The translations under genes and the position numbers were made by a program. Positions 1-9,504 of a stretch of DNA of 64,000 nt are shown one piece after another (positions within the stretch are counted from its first letter, which is position 1; every line of letters begins with the position of its first letter). Source of the DNA: Sabethes cyaneus (Eukaryota > Arthropoda > Insecta > Diptera > Culicidae); NCBI RefSeq assembly GCF_943734655.1, contig NC_071355.1, positions 27,652,464 through 27,716,463 on the forward strand, read 5' to 3'. Below the pieces are notes generated by a model. That model was not told where the DNA came from. It saw nothing but the letters and a program-made list of their open reading frames with translations, and made no database searches.

Positions 1-2439
1 GATATGATAACAATTTTTTGCGTTGGCTGAATCCTTTTACATTCGGAAGACGCAAAAAATTTAGAATGAATTCAAAGGTACAAACAGCAAGTAAACTAAT
101 ATTTACATTCTACATCAACTAAGCAACTTTCTGTAAAAATTGATTGACTTTGTCCCACACATGTCCCTGCAAAGTCAAAACAAACAAATTGCCACCTAAT
201 GGACCCGACTCGCTGCAAAACTTTTCCACATTTTTTGTCGGATCGTTCAGTGTTCACCTATAAATAACGCCAATGAATATTAAGCAGTTGACTGTTGTCG
301 AACTATGGGACTAAATTGTAAATGAATCGTACTTTGCTTTCAGCTACGCAGACGAACACACGAGACCAACTCGATTTCGTTTTTGCGCCATTAATTCTCG
401 CAAATGGCTCACCAGGATAATAATATACGCGCGTGGGGGAGTCACATTCTGGTAAACAAACTCAGTGAGTCAGAATTATGTATCTTACGGAGCGGTTGTT
501 GCTCGTTTTGTCGGTTGCTTCTGCTCACCAATCTACGAGCAATTTCCGCAGTTTTTCCCTCACCACCTGTTGAGGGCCGCTGCCAGATGCTGACGCAAAT
601 CTAGTCTGGTTTTCTTTTTTTCGTCAGATGTTTATAGTAGTAGTATTATACTCAACAACTTTCGAAGGTGGGTGAGGTGGTTTATTTTTTTCTAACACCA
701 AACAAATGACGACAATAAAAGTACATGAATGCGAAGAAAGCTGCACCGGAATCCAATTGCAGAGGTTTATTAAATCGTATTGTTTTGCTTCCCTTTCGAA
801 CCGCGTCTAGATAATGTCATCAATTCTGCTCGAGAACTGGTCCCGTCCCCAGCGGTGCAGCAGTTATTGGCGAAGATTAAATTAAATGATGCAAATCCAT
901 AGCACTAAACCGATATAATTATTCTCCCATTCCGTATGCAAGTGATACTGTACGGTCTCCCAGCCCAGCCCAGCCCGGCCCAGCGCAGTGCAACGTCTCG
1001 GTAACGATACCGATTAACAAACGGACCTGGCTTCGGAAGCTGGACGCATACAACCACTTGGGCCCCATTCCAATTCCGCAAAGCATGGCAAACAAGCTCA
1101 TAATCACCAATTTGCTTCAGATCGCTGTCTCAATCCGAACTGTGCAACATGTGTGTCCTGTCCATATATGAATGTATGGCATTTACAACCAGCCACACTC
1201 TGCACACTGACTGTTAGGTTTATTCATCAGGATCATCCCTTCGACGCGCCGGAATGGCTGAAACCAAGCGAATCTGTATGCAGAGTGCTAAGTATTTATG
1301 CAAAATGATGCTATAATAATGATGATGTTTTCTTAACTATCACACCCTGCCACGAACGCTTATTTTGCCTAGCACCGTGTCTGTTTCACCCGAAATCCTA
1401 TTAACTAGCACTCCCCCCGTTATGTTGCTTAGCCAAAACCATTTCCCATTCACATGTTTTGCCGTGTGATTGCTTAATCCCATACATATTTCATCCATCG
1501 TTGCTGTCATTATTGTACGAGTACGGTGTAGCGGGTCCCTTTCTGTCCACCCGCCCGTACCACACTCAACCACACCGTCCGGAGCGGAGCGATTCCGGAA
1601 GATACATCGCCCAGGTGCCGGGCGGGTGGAATCTATAATTTCTTTTCCCATTACTCATAGGATGAGAGGACACACACGTTCTCGTTGTCGGTGCCGGCCG
1701 GAGTTGCTGCCTGGTCATGCGACGATCCAACTTAAACTGTGTTGGCATGCGCTGTCCTGTCGCAGCGCTCGGTTTTTGTTGCGGTCGACGACTATCGACA
1801 CGGTGTGTTTGAATCGCAACATGACTTCCACTCGGTTAGTAATGCATTACTTGTTTCGTGAAAATTCAAAATTGAATTGTTTGTGGAATAATTTGCGAAA
1901 AATTAAAAAGAATCAGTAGCCAATTTGATCATTGTATTTTTTTTAACGTCTCAGTAGAATGCCTAAAAAATTAAGAAAAAAAAACAAAAATTAATCTTAT
2001 CTTTTAATTCTACTGCCATGTTTTTCGCTAACCTAATACTATCAGTGACTTATTTCGTCTGTAACCAAAACCAGGCTCCTGACAGGACGCCATATTTTCG
2101 TTTTCAAGGTAAGAATCGCAGTTCGCTTCATACACGCTTTGTTCCCTAGTATGTATTTTGGTAAATGAAGCCGTAAACCTTTTAGAAAATTGGCTACTTT
2201 CACAACGTAGTGGAAAAGAGTGAATGTGAAGGAGTGAGAACAAAGGTTAAGGGCTACTTGAAACTGACCTAAATTAGGTTCGAAAACAAACACTGATGAG
2301 ACATTGACACTGAATTGGAAAAGTTTTCTTTTTTATTTGATTTCAGGCTAAATTCGCGTGAAAGAAAATTATTTCGAATGTCGAAGCAACTTTTTTAAAC
2401 AAATGAACGGAGCCCCAATGGGGAATCCCCCGTCACCTT
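1..2439. other. No gene recognised (single-copy-like DNA)
   Basis: No frame looks like a conserved protein or a transposon domain. The longest frames here (up to about 150 codons) lack recognisable motifs and overlap one another on both strands. A short CCCAG-rich tract lies at 958-987. It may be intronic or intergenic host DNA. Confidence 0.5.
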
Positions 2440-3187
2440 TCTTAAGTTATGTGTCTCATCTTATGTCTTACCAGATGGATAGTGGATACACGTGATGTTG
2501 TCCACGTTTTCGCCATAGGGCTGTGCGAGATCATCCTCTGACTCCATACTCCGTTCTTCTGTACGCCGCCGAAGACCGTTCTTGGCACTCGTTTTTCAAA
2601 AATTCCGAGCGGTCGCAGGTCCTCCTCGAGCATTGTCCATGTTTCATGCCCATAGAAAACAACCGGTCTAATAAGCATCTTGTACAGGGTGCACTTTGTA
2701 CGGGAACTTAGTCTGCTCGACCGCAATTACTTGTGGAACCCATAGTAAGCACGACTTCCGCTGATAATACGCCTCCGAATCTCACTGCTGGTATCATTGT
2801 CCGCAGTTACTGGTATACTGTTCAGCCACCGCCACAGATGTTCTGCCGATAATATTCATGTCATCGGCAAAGCAAACGAATTGACTAAATTTGTTGAAGA
2901 TCGTGCCCCGCGTGTTGCTATCCGATAGGTTCATAACACCTTGTAGTGCTATGTTGAACAGCAGGCATAGGAGAGTATCACTTTGACGAAGCCTCTGTGT
3001 GATTCGAATGAACTAGACAATCTACCCAAATTCCGAACACAGCACTGTGTACCATCCATTGGAGATTGAATCAGTTTGATGCGCTTCCTGGGAAAGCTGT
3101 TCTCGTCCATGATTTTCCATACCTCTTTCCGGTCGATGGTATCATATGCGGCTTTGAAGTCAACGAACAAAAGGTGCATTGCATACA
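2440..3187 (-). mobile_element. RTE-clade LINE relic (divergent subfamily)
   Basis: Two translated blocks on the minus strand match the RTE reverse transcriptase seen better preserved at 14.4-17.4 kb. One (2949-3188) carries motif A in the form FVDFKAAYDTID. The other (2442-2726) carries the C-terminal LIRPVVFYGHETWTML and FEKRVPRTVFGG segments. The block between them, which should hold the catalytic FADD box, is too eroded to read in one frame. Amino acids differ much more from the 14.4-kb copy than the 7.5- and 30-kb copies do, so this is an older insertion or a distinct subfamily. It stops at about 3187, where an unrelated dispersed repeat begins. It cannot encode a working protein. Confidence 0.8.
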
Positions 3188-4050
3188 ATGCTTACGCCAC
3201 TGACGCAAGTTTACGACAAACAGCCGCCGTAACTATGCGCAGACATTATGCTACCTACACACTCGCGAATGCACAGCCCCGTAGCATCTTTCTGCATTTT
3301 TTCCATGTGTGGACTCATCCCTGCGACCAGTATCGTTGATCTATTGTGATATCGCCCAGGTGTTTGCTGTATGACCCTCACCGTATTTCTTTTTGCCATA
3401 ATCGCTATTGAGTGAGCGATACGCTTAGTAAATTTTAAGCGTGCTTGTCTGACTGGGGTTTACCCTTCCTTCAAATCCACGCGTTTCTCGCAGCCAGTAC
3501 TATCCCATATTATTGCTATCCCTGACGAGGAGTCATTCGCTCCTTTGACCAGTACACTTAACTACACTTAACATAGAAAGAACTTTTTGCACTGTCAAGA
3601 GGCTTCAGCGGTTATTATATAGAACTCAGCATGAAGGAAGGGTTTACCCTGAAGGAGGAGCCTGAATGCCAAAGTCATTTGACGTAGAATGGTCTGATTC
3701 CACTACGGTTCGAGCCCACGATCACTCTGCTTTGACAACCTCGATAACCTTGCGGTTACGCAACCCCCTTTCTGCATAGTCCGCTCACAAGGCAAAGAGC
3801 TGGTGAGCCAGCTGCCTGTGATAGATTTTGCGCGGGTGGAGTGTGCGAGCCCTCGCGAATGACCGGTATCAATAGTTCGGGCTGCAATGATGAGCGACAG
3901 CGACGATCATGGTTGTTGGCAAAATACACACTCGCAAAACTCGCAAGTCTGAAAGAGATGCTTATGCCGGCGTGTTCGTTAGAACGAGTACGCATGTGTG
4001 AGAAAATTAGACCACACGAGTGTGGGCTTCGCAACACTGATTTTAAGTTT
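3188..4050. repeat. Unnamed dispersed repeat, copy 1 (interrupted)
   Basis: The segments 3188-3297 and 3778-about 4040 together match 58250-58560 in the same orientation. Shared landmarks are ACGCCACTGACGCAAG, CTACACACTCGCGAA, GCGAGCCCTCGCGA and CGGGCTGCAATGA. The intervening 3298-3767 is a later SINE insertion. Both copies sit inside RTE relics but at different points of the RTE sequence, so the repeat is not part of the LINE. No coding domain is recognisable and the class is unknown. Confidence 0.7.
3298..3767 (-). mobile_element. tRNA-derived SINE with 10-bp target duplication
   Basis: The 470-bp insertion is bounded by an exact 10-bp direct repeat, CTTTCTGCAT, at 3288-3297 and 3768-3777. 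Read on the minus strand it ends in a short A-run (the T-run at 3298-3303) and begins at 3767 with a tRNA-like head containing GGGCTCGAACC, a fair match to a pol III B box. Tail plus target duplication is the mark of LINE-driven retroposition. The second copy of the host repeat at 58 kb lacks the insert and shows the uninterrupted junction, which supports the boundaries. Inside are inverted GGGTTTACCCTTCCTTC-like blocks near 3460 and 3635. Family not identified. Confidence 0.65.
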
Positions 4051-4257
4051 ATTTTGAATCCAATTTAAAATCTGGGCCCAGTCTGCTCCGTCTTCCCTGT
4101 GAAGTCTTATGTAAAAAAGTCGATATGCTGAAATTTACAGTACTATACCAATAAGTAAATTAATTGCATGAAAAGAGATGTGCGATAATTTTCATACTAA
4201 AACCTGGTTTTGAAAAGGCTTAAAAGCTAGATTAAACAGCAATCTGAGTCAAACATC

Positions 4258-4429
4258 CGCCTCGATTCTGCATTCCGATTTGGCTCCTTTCGATCAGAAA
4301 CGTCCCGATCGACGTGTGTTATAGCACACGATGTATTCCGATCGAAGCGCAATTTCTGATCCGATCCGGCTCCGATCGGTATGTGGAATAGAGGCGATCC
4401 GGCTCCGATCGGTATGTGGAATAGAGGCG
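4258..4429. mobile_element. Foldback MITE with 3-bp target duplication
   Basis: The two halves form a long imperfect inverted repeat beginning CGCCTC on each side, with matching blocks such as CCGAT, GGCTCC or GGAGCC, GATCAGAAA and a TCGATCGG-like core. The element is flanked by ATC at 4255-4257 and 4430-4432. The right arm carries a perfect 33-bp tandem duplication (4363-4395 and 4396-4428). No coding capacity. Superfamily unassigned. Confidence 0.6.
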
Positions 4430-4598
4430 ATCAAGTAATAAGCTCAGCGAAAATAAATCTCATCGAAAGTTGGTCCACCAATAAGAAGGTTGTAGTCCTT
4501 ATTTTTACACATCTTCAGCATGGGCAAATTTCTGTTTCTCAACTTGTTGACTGCTGACTGTTGACGTATCAGCTTTCAAATGCGGACGTGACACGAGT

Positions 4599-4974
4599 CC
4601 CAGCAAACCACAAATCGTATAATAATGTGTGAAAATCATCTTAAATATCGCTAAACAAACTCGAAATCGTACATAAAGCTTAATAAAGCGCAACCTAGTT
4701 TACATTTATTCGTACAAAATGATAGTAACTGATTCACATACGATTTCCGTCACAGAATTGTATAGCATTATGGAACTAATCATATTGAGTCGGATTTCAT
4801 CGTATACAAATACTTATGAATGTGAATTGTTTTCTTATCATTTGTAGTACGTATATCGCCTCCAAAGCAGTAAGTATATGCTGGTTTCGTGCATCTAATG
4901 CGATTTTTCTAGATATATATCGGTACATATATCATATTTGTTACTTTGATATACGTACAAAAATGTTTGCTGGG
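4599..4974 (+). mobile_element. MITE, CCCAGCAAAC family, copy 1
   Basis: A 376-bp AT-rich element with inverted ends CCCAGCAAAC at left and GTTTGCTGGG at right, flanked by GT on both sides (2-bp target duplication). It aligns along its length and in the same orientation with 7883-8302. Shared landmarks are AACAAACTCG, ATAAAGC-TAATAAAG, CGTATATCG-CTCCAAA and ATATATCGGTAC-like text. It has no coding frame. The second copy sits inside a LINE, which defines both ends. Confidence 0.75.
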
Positions 4975-5260
4975 GTTGTACGGACATTAGGCATAGAGAA
5001 GTAGGACACAGTACGCTAGACATACAGTCTTTAGGCGTAATGAATGTGTAGCATAATAGATGAAAGCCATACTGTTCATAAAGGACGCGAGGGGGAGCGG
5101 ATAATAAATGGCGTGTAAATGTGATGCCTAATAAATTGGAGACCGAACGAAGGTGAGGCCAAACGGACTATTCACTACATTTGGCACGAAAGGCCGAATG
5201 GACACTAGGCCACATGGGCAGAAGCCGACAAGACTCGAGGTCGAACGTGAGATAAACTGA

Positions 5261-5390
5261 CTTCTCACTACTCATTTCTCACTACTCACTTCTCACTACT
5301 CACTACTCACTACTCACTTCTCACTAGTCACTACTCACTAGTCACTACTCACTACTAACTTCTCAATACTTACTACTCACTACTCATTAC
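5261..5390. repeat. Degenerate TCACTAC heptamer array
   Basis: About 130 bp of imperfect 7-bp units (CTCACTA, CTCACTT, CTCACTAGT variants), closely related in sequence to the cleaner array at 5771-5967. Confidence 0.85.
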
Positions 5391-5770
5391 CCGTGGTTGG
5401 ATAATTCGCGAAAAATAAGCATTTAAATCAATGAACGTCCCTCACGTACATACACCTTTTCTACCGATAATGCATCCATCGGCATTTGATTTTATCACGA
5501 ATATAGCTAATCATAAACGCCGCAAGTTCGATCAAAAATTGAATGTTGAACTTTAAACGTGGCCGATTTAATGGATATTGGGTACCCGGGAATGCCCGAA
5601 AGTGACCTAAATAGTATTACCGTGAATAGAAAATAGTTTAAAGTAGTGTTGAAGCAGCAGATTTCGCAGTTTTGCATTCTATTCGTATATTCGGCGATGC
5701 TATGAAGCGTGAATACAATTAATATGATATGCTTGATGAATACAATCAATGTGAGAATTCTTCAACCCTT
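5391..5770. other. Spacer between two heptamer arrays
   Basis: AT-rich spacer. I see no gene or transposon end in it. Confidence 0.5.
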
Positions 5771-5967
5771 GCTCATTACTCATTACTCATTACTCATTAC
5801 TCATTACTCATTACTCATTACTCATTACTCATTACTCATTACTCATTACTCATTACTCATTACTCTTTACTCATTACTCATTACTCATTACTCATTACTC
5901 ATTACTCATTACTCATTACTCATTACTCATTACTCATTACTCATTATTCATTACACATTACATTACA
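5771..5967. repeat. (CTCATTA)n heptanucleotide microsatellite
   Basis: About 28 nearly perfect 7-bp units with rare substitutions. Because 7 is not a multiple of 3, every frame gives a seven-residue peptide repeat (LLITHYS), which creates two stop-free frames of 83 and 98 codons. These are artefacts. Confidence 0.95.
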
Positions 5968-6324
5968 AGAAAGATTCTAGAAATTCGACAGTTCTGGCCA
6001 CATGAACTGTTCGGATCGTAGTCATCGTGACCATGCGACTACAGACAGGAGTTTTCACGCTTGTCGCCTTTTCGTACTCGGTAGCAAATCAGCTGTTGTT
6101 AGGCTATATTTCAACCGTCATAGTCATCATCTCCTATGTAATCGTTTTACTTACAACTTGAATATTTTCTACCTGTTCCTTCTGCACTGCTGCGAAACGA
6201 GGATTCAACTTTCTGGTTAATCTACATATCACCAAATTTTAGCCGCCGAAATCACGGCATTTTCTACAACCGTAGGGGAACAGTGGGTAAAATGAACAGG
6301 TACACAAATTACCAAAGAAAAGTT
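5968..6324. other. No gene recognised
   Basis: Short unassigned stretch between the heptamer array and a dispersed repeat. Confidence 0.5.
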
Positions 6325-6895
6325 TATGTCGCCCCCCCCCCTTCCAAAATTTTCGAAAACTGAAGGGGCAAAAAAATAAGTATAATACATATTATGTTGC
6401 AATCTTTAGTGATAAGCAGATTTTTTACAGTTCACCGAGTTTACATCTCTAAATTACCCAATATGTGCAAAGTTAAAGTAATTATCCGCTTAGTCTCGAT
6501 CAACTTTCCTTCACCAACTAAGTTTTTTGATTCCTGCAACAGGTCGCAGGCGGTCCCAAAGCTGAAAATTGGATGTGCTTGAAATCAGACTTTTGGCTCC
6601 ATTTACTTTAGATCTTATTCCATTTTATTTTAACTTGTTTTAAAAGAACCGAATTGGATTGAGGCATCAATAAACTAAACAATATATTATTGAAATTTGG
6701 TACCGCTTTTGACGGATATATTCCGAATTACAGGAGGGTTATTTTATGCTATCATCGGTAGTAGATAGATTAAAATAGAAATACAACAAATTAGACACTC
6801 CGGAATATCAGCTTTCAGTGCTTTCAGGGCTCCAATTGGTCGTTTTATTCCCCAGTGTTTAAGAACTCACCCTAATTTTGGATGTTGGGGACATA
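6325..6895 (+). repeat. Non-coding dispersed repeat, copy 1 (inverted pair)
   Basis: This block aligns, as reverse complement, with 12935-13445. Shared landmarks include a C-run next to AAGTTTATGTCG, TTATCCGCTTAGTCTCGATCA (reverse-complement counterpart GATCAAGACTAACGGGATAA), GGTACCGCTTTTGACGGA and GACACTCC-GAATATCAGC. No protein domain is visible. The GACATAAACTTTT text beside the C-run also occurs near 7350 and 13440, so several elements share this terminus. Confidence 0.75.
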
Positions 6896-7189
6896 AAGCT
6901 TACAATTTTACCTTACAAATACAGTATTTTACCATGCATTGAATGCATGCAGAAAGGATGTTACTGAATTGTTCGAAACTTTTCGGACTATTGTCATGTT
7001 GTGATTGTCATTGGGATCAATGGTGGCCCCGATATTAACATCAAATCAAGTCATGTTAAGTTATATTGCTTTTGTACTGTGCATCTTCTTCTGTTTCAAA
7101 AATGGAGGTTTAGTATGGATTATGGCAATGTGCGAAACTGGAATTAAATTGGAATAACATTTTCATTGCTAGGCTTGAACTAAAATTTA

Positions 7190-7390
7190 ACTACTGTACA
7201 ACATTTTTGTATTAAATATGCATTAATATGGAAAAATAAACACTGGTTTCTACTCCTTTGTTTCGGTTTTGAAGGTTTGATGTTATTATTATTTTCTTGC
7301 CCCCCCCCCTTTAGAATAAAAAAATCCTTGAACAATATTTCGAGACCAGGACATAAACTTTTTTCCAAATTTGTATAAGCCTTATTGGCT
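7190..7390 (+). repeat. Poly-C dispersed element
   Basis: An AT-rich block ending in a C-run (about 7302-7311) followed by GGACATAAACTTTTTTCCAA and TTGTATAAGCC. The same layout recurs at 17690-17822 and 24735-24895 and, reversed, at 14353-14400, with the variant GGACAAAAACTTTT and TTTGTAATGGCC. Class unknown; it could be the 3' end of a longer element. Confidence 0.55.
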
Positions 7391-7510
7391 TATCATAAAC
7401 AATCCTATTTGAAAAAAAAAATTAAAAATATATGTTAAAATCTGTTTCTGATGGTAACTTCCGCTAGAAGAGAATTAGCTTTTTAACATAAAGACAAGTG
7501 GTGCGTCTTG

Positions 7511-7597
7511 TTCTTCTTCTTCTTCTTCTTCTTCTTCTTCTTCTTCTTCTTCTTCTTCTTCTTCTTCTTCTTCTTCTTCTTCTTCTTCTTCTTCTTC
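7511..7597. repeat. (TTC)29 microsatellite from LINE tail
   Basis: An uninterrupted run of 29 TTC units at the 3' end of the RTE copy. Other RTE copies in the window (14.4, 31.2 and 63.9 kb) have only about four units, so the tail has expanded here. It generates poly-Leu and poly-Glu frames that are not genes. Confidence 0.95.
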
Positions 7598-7882
7598 AGC
7601 ATAGAGCCGGAGTGGCTTGTACTGTTTCAAGCACTCGTCTCCATTCAACTCGGTCTTGGGCCACTCGTCGCCTAGACGTCTCAGAACTCGCAAATCGTTT
7701 TCGACCTGGTCGAGCCATCGTGCACGTTGGGCCCCCTTGTTCCTGGTGCCGGTGGGGTTGTTGAAGAGGAATATTTTCGTCGCACTGTTGTCCGGCATCC
7801 TTACGACGTGTCCGGCCCACCGTGGCCAGCTAACTTTCGCTAGATGTACGATGGGAGTCTTCCCAAGCATCGCCTTTAGCTC

Positions 7883-8302
7883 CCCAGCCAACACCAACTC
7901 GTATATCAATGTACGATTTCATATATCAATGTATGCTTTCGTATATCAATGTACGAATTATCGTAAATATCTCTTAACAAACTCGGATTCGTAAATAAAG
8001 CCTAATAAAGTGCGCACAAGTTGATGTTGATATTCTATCGTTTATAATGCTAGTAGCTGACAAACATATGATTTTCAGCACAAAGTCGTATAGCTGTATG
8101 AAGTTTGTCGCGCTTAATCGGATCTTATCGTATTGAAATCCCTATATAAGTGTATCGCTCAAGATTATTCCTCAGTGCGTATATCGTCTCCAAAATAGTA
8201 CGGATAAGTGGCTTTTGGACGTCGCATACGATTTTGTTGGATACATATCAGTACGTAACACTTATTTGCAATCTAATTATACATATGAAAATGCTGACTG
8301 GG
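7883..8302 (+). mobile_element. MITE, CCCAGCAAAC family, copy 2, inside RTE
   Basis: A 420-bp insertion with ends CCCAGCCAAC and GTCAGTCGGG-like (right end GCTGACTGGG), homologous to 4599-4974. The left flank is TC and the right flank TT, against a single TC in the uninterrupted LINE text at 14.67 kb. This fits a 2-bp target duplication with one later change. No coding capacity. Confidence 0.8.
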
Positions 8303-8780
8303 TTGTGATTCATACGCCTCCGCCACTCTCCGCTTTCAGTTTGTACTCCGCCAAATATCGTCCGCAGCACTTTCCGCTCGAACACGGCAAAGGCACGTAT
8401 GCCCTCCGTGAGCAGCGTCACGGCTTCAAGTCCATGAAGAACTACAGGTCTAATAAGGGTTTTGTACATTGTAAGCTTCGTGCGGCGGCGTATGCTTCCT
8501 AATCGTAGCGTTTTGCGAAGGGCAAAGTAGGCCATATTTCCCGCTTGGATGCGCCGCTGGATTTCCTTACTAGTGTTGTTGTCCGCGGTCACCAGCGATC
8601 GCAAATACACGAACTCCTCTACCACTTCTAGTTCGTCGCCGTCAACGGTTACCGTCCGTGGGAGGCGCGCGTTTGTTTCCTTTGAGCCTCTTCCTTTCAT
8701 GTATTTGGTCTTCGACGCATTTATTTTTAGCCCAATTCTCATAGACTCCGCTTTCAGTCTGGCGTAGATTGCCTCCGCCG

Positions 8781-9475
8781 CACATAAGAAGGACTCCATA
8801 TAAAGTAGCGGCCAAAATTGCCGAATGTAAAATTTCACATTTTAGCACATGCTTAAACGCGGTTTTGTAATAAATTGTCTATATTTTTATAATTCGCGAA
8901 TAAAATTTTGATAGAAAAAAAATATCATGTAAAAATAAGCTGTCAAAGTTGCCCATTTCAAAAGTTTGAAAAATAGGTCATTTTAAAAAAGTCAAAAAAT
9001 TAAATACTTATCGCGGGTGTAAATATTATTGTTATATATCATTTTAAAACTGATACCTTAGCCTATCAAAAAATGAAATGAAAACAAATTTAAACTCAAT
9101 GAGGTGCGCGATAGGCTACTTATAATAAAAATGAAATTCTCATAAACTTTAATCAAAAACACAACTCTTGTCGCCTCTTGTCGCCGCAGTTTTTAACAGT
9201 GCGTCTGAAAGCTCGAAGTATTTTGTATCAAAACATAAATTGAAAGTTTGCTATAATTTGACGTAAATGGAAAATGGGAGAGTCCCTGCGAGAAAAAAAT
9301 TTTTTTTTGTCAAGCAAATATTTATATCGGACACATTTGATAATTTTTCCCCAAATCACCCTAAATATGAGTTCTTATAAGTTTAAATCATTTCTTTTGC
9401 AACAAATATAACCTAGAATAAATTTGAAACTAATAAATAATTTTGGCCAAAAATTGCAATTTTCCGACTATTGTG
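8781..9475. mobile_element. Unclassified 695-bp insertion with 5-bp target duplication
   Basis: An AT-rich insertion in the RTE copy, flanked by exact CGCCG at 8776-8780 and 9476-9480. Its ends are CACATAAG at left and CTATTGTG at right, a short imperfect inverted pair (CACAWWAG). Related GGCCAAAATT blocks lie near both ends in opposite orientation. No coding frame. Empty-site comparison with 15.12 kb defines the boundaries. Confidence 0.65.
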
Positions 9476-9504
9476 CGCCGTCTCAAAGTTCCTGGCTATG
9501 ATAT

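Larger units (their letters stand above)
7511..9504 (-). mobile_element. RTE LINE, 5'-truncated copy split by two insertions
   Basis: RTE-derived pieces lie at 7598-7882, 8303-8780 and 9476-9504. They align in order with 14.4-15.15 kb. The 3' end carries the family's GAA tail (TTC on this strand). Translation gives the C-terminal half of the reverse transcriptase: GLKINASKTKYM (motif D region), FVYLRSLVTADNNTSKEIQ, LTMYKTLIRPVVLHGLEAV and FERKVLRTIFGGVQ. The copy is truncated just upstream of the FADD box at about 9504. It is interrupted by a MITE at 7883-8302 and by an unrelated 695-bp element at 8781-9475. With the inserts removed, the junctions rejoin to the sequence of the 14.4-kb copy. 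Confidence 0.9.

Noticed and set aside
1470..1919. 149-codon frame as a host gene
   Set aside because: No recognisable domain, overlaps opposing frames of similar length, and codon use looks random.
5709..6005. Two overlapping frames of 83 and 98 codons
   Set aside because: They are translations of the heptanucleotide array; any frame of a stop-free 7-bp repeat stays open.
7475..7909. Glu-rich 144-codon frame and Leu-rich opposite frame
   Set aside because: The poly-Glu and poly-Leu parts are the (TTC)n tail; the rest is the C-terminus of the RTE protein.
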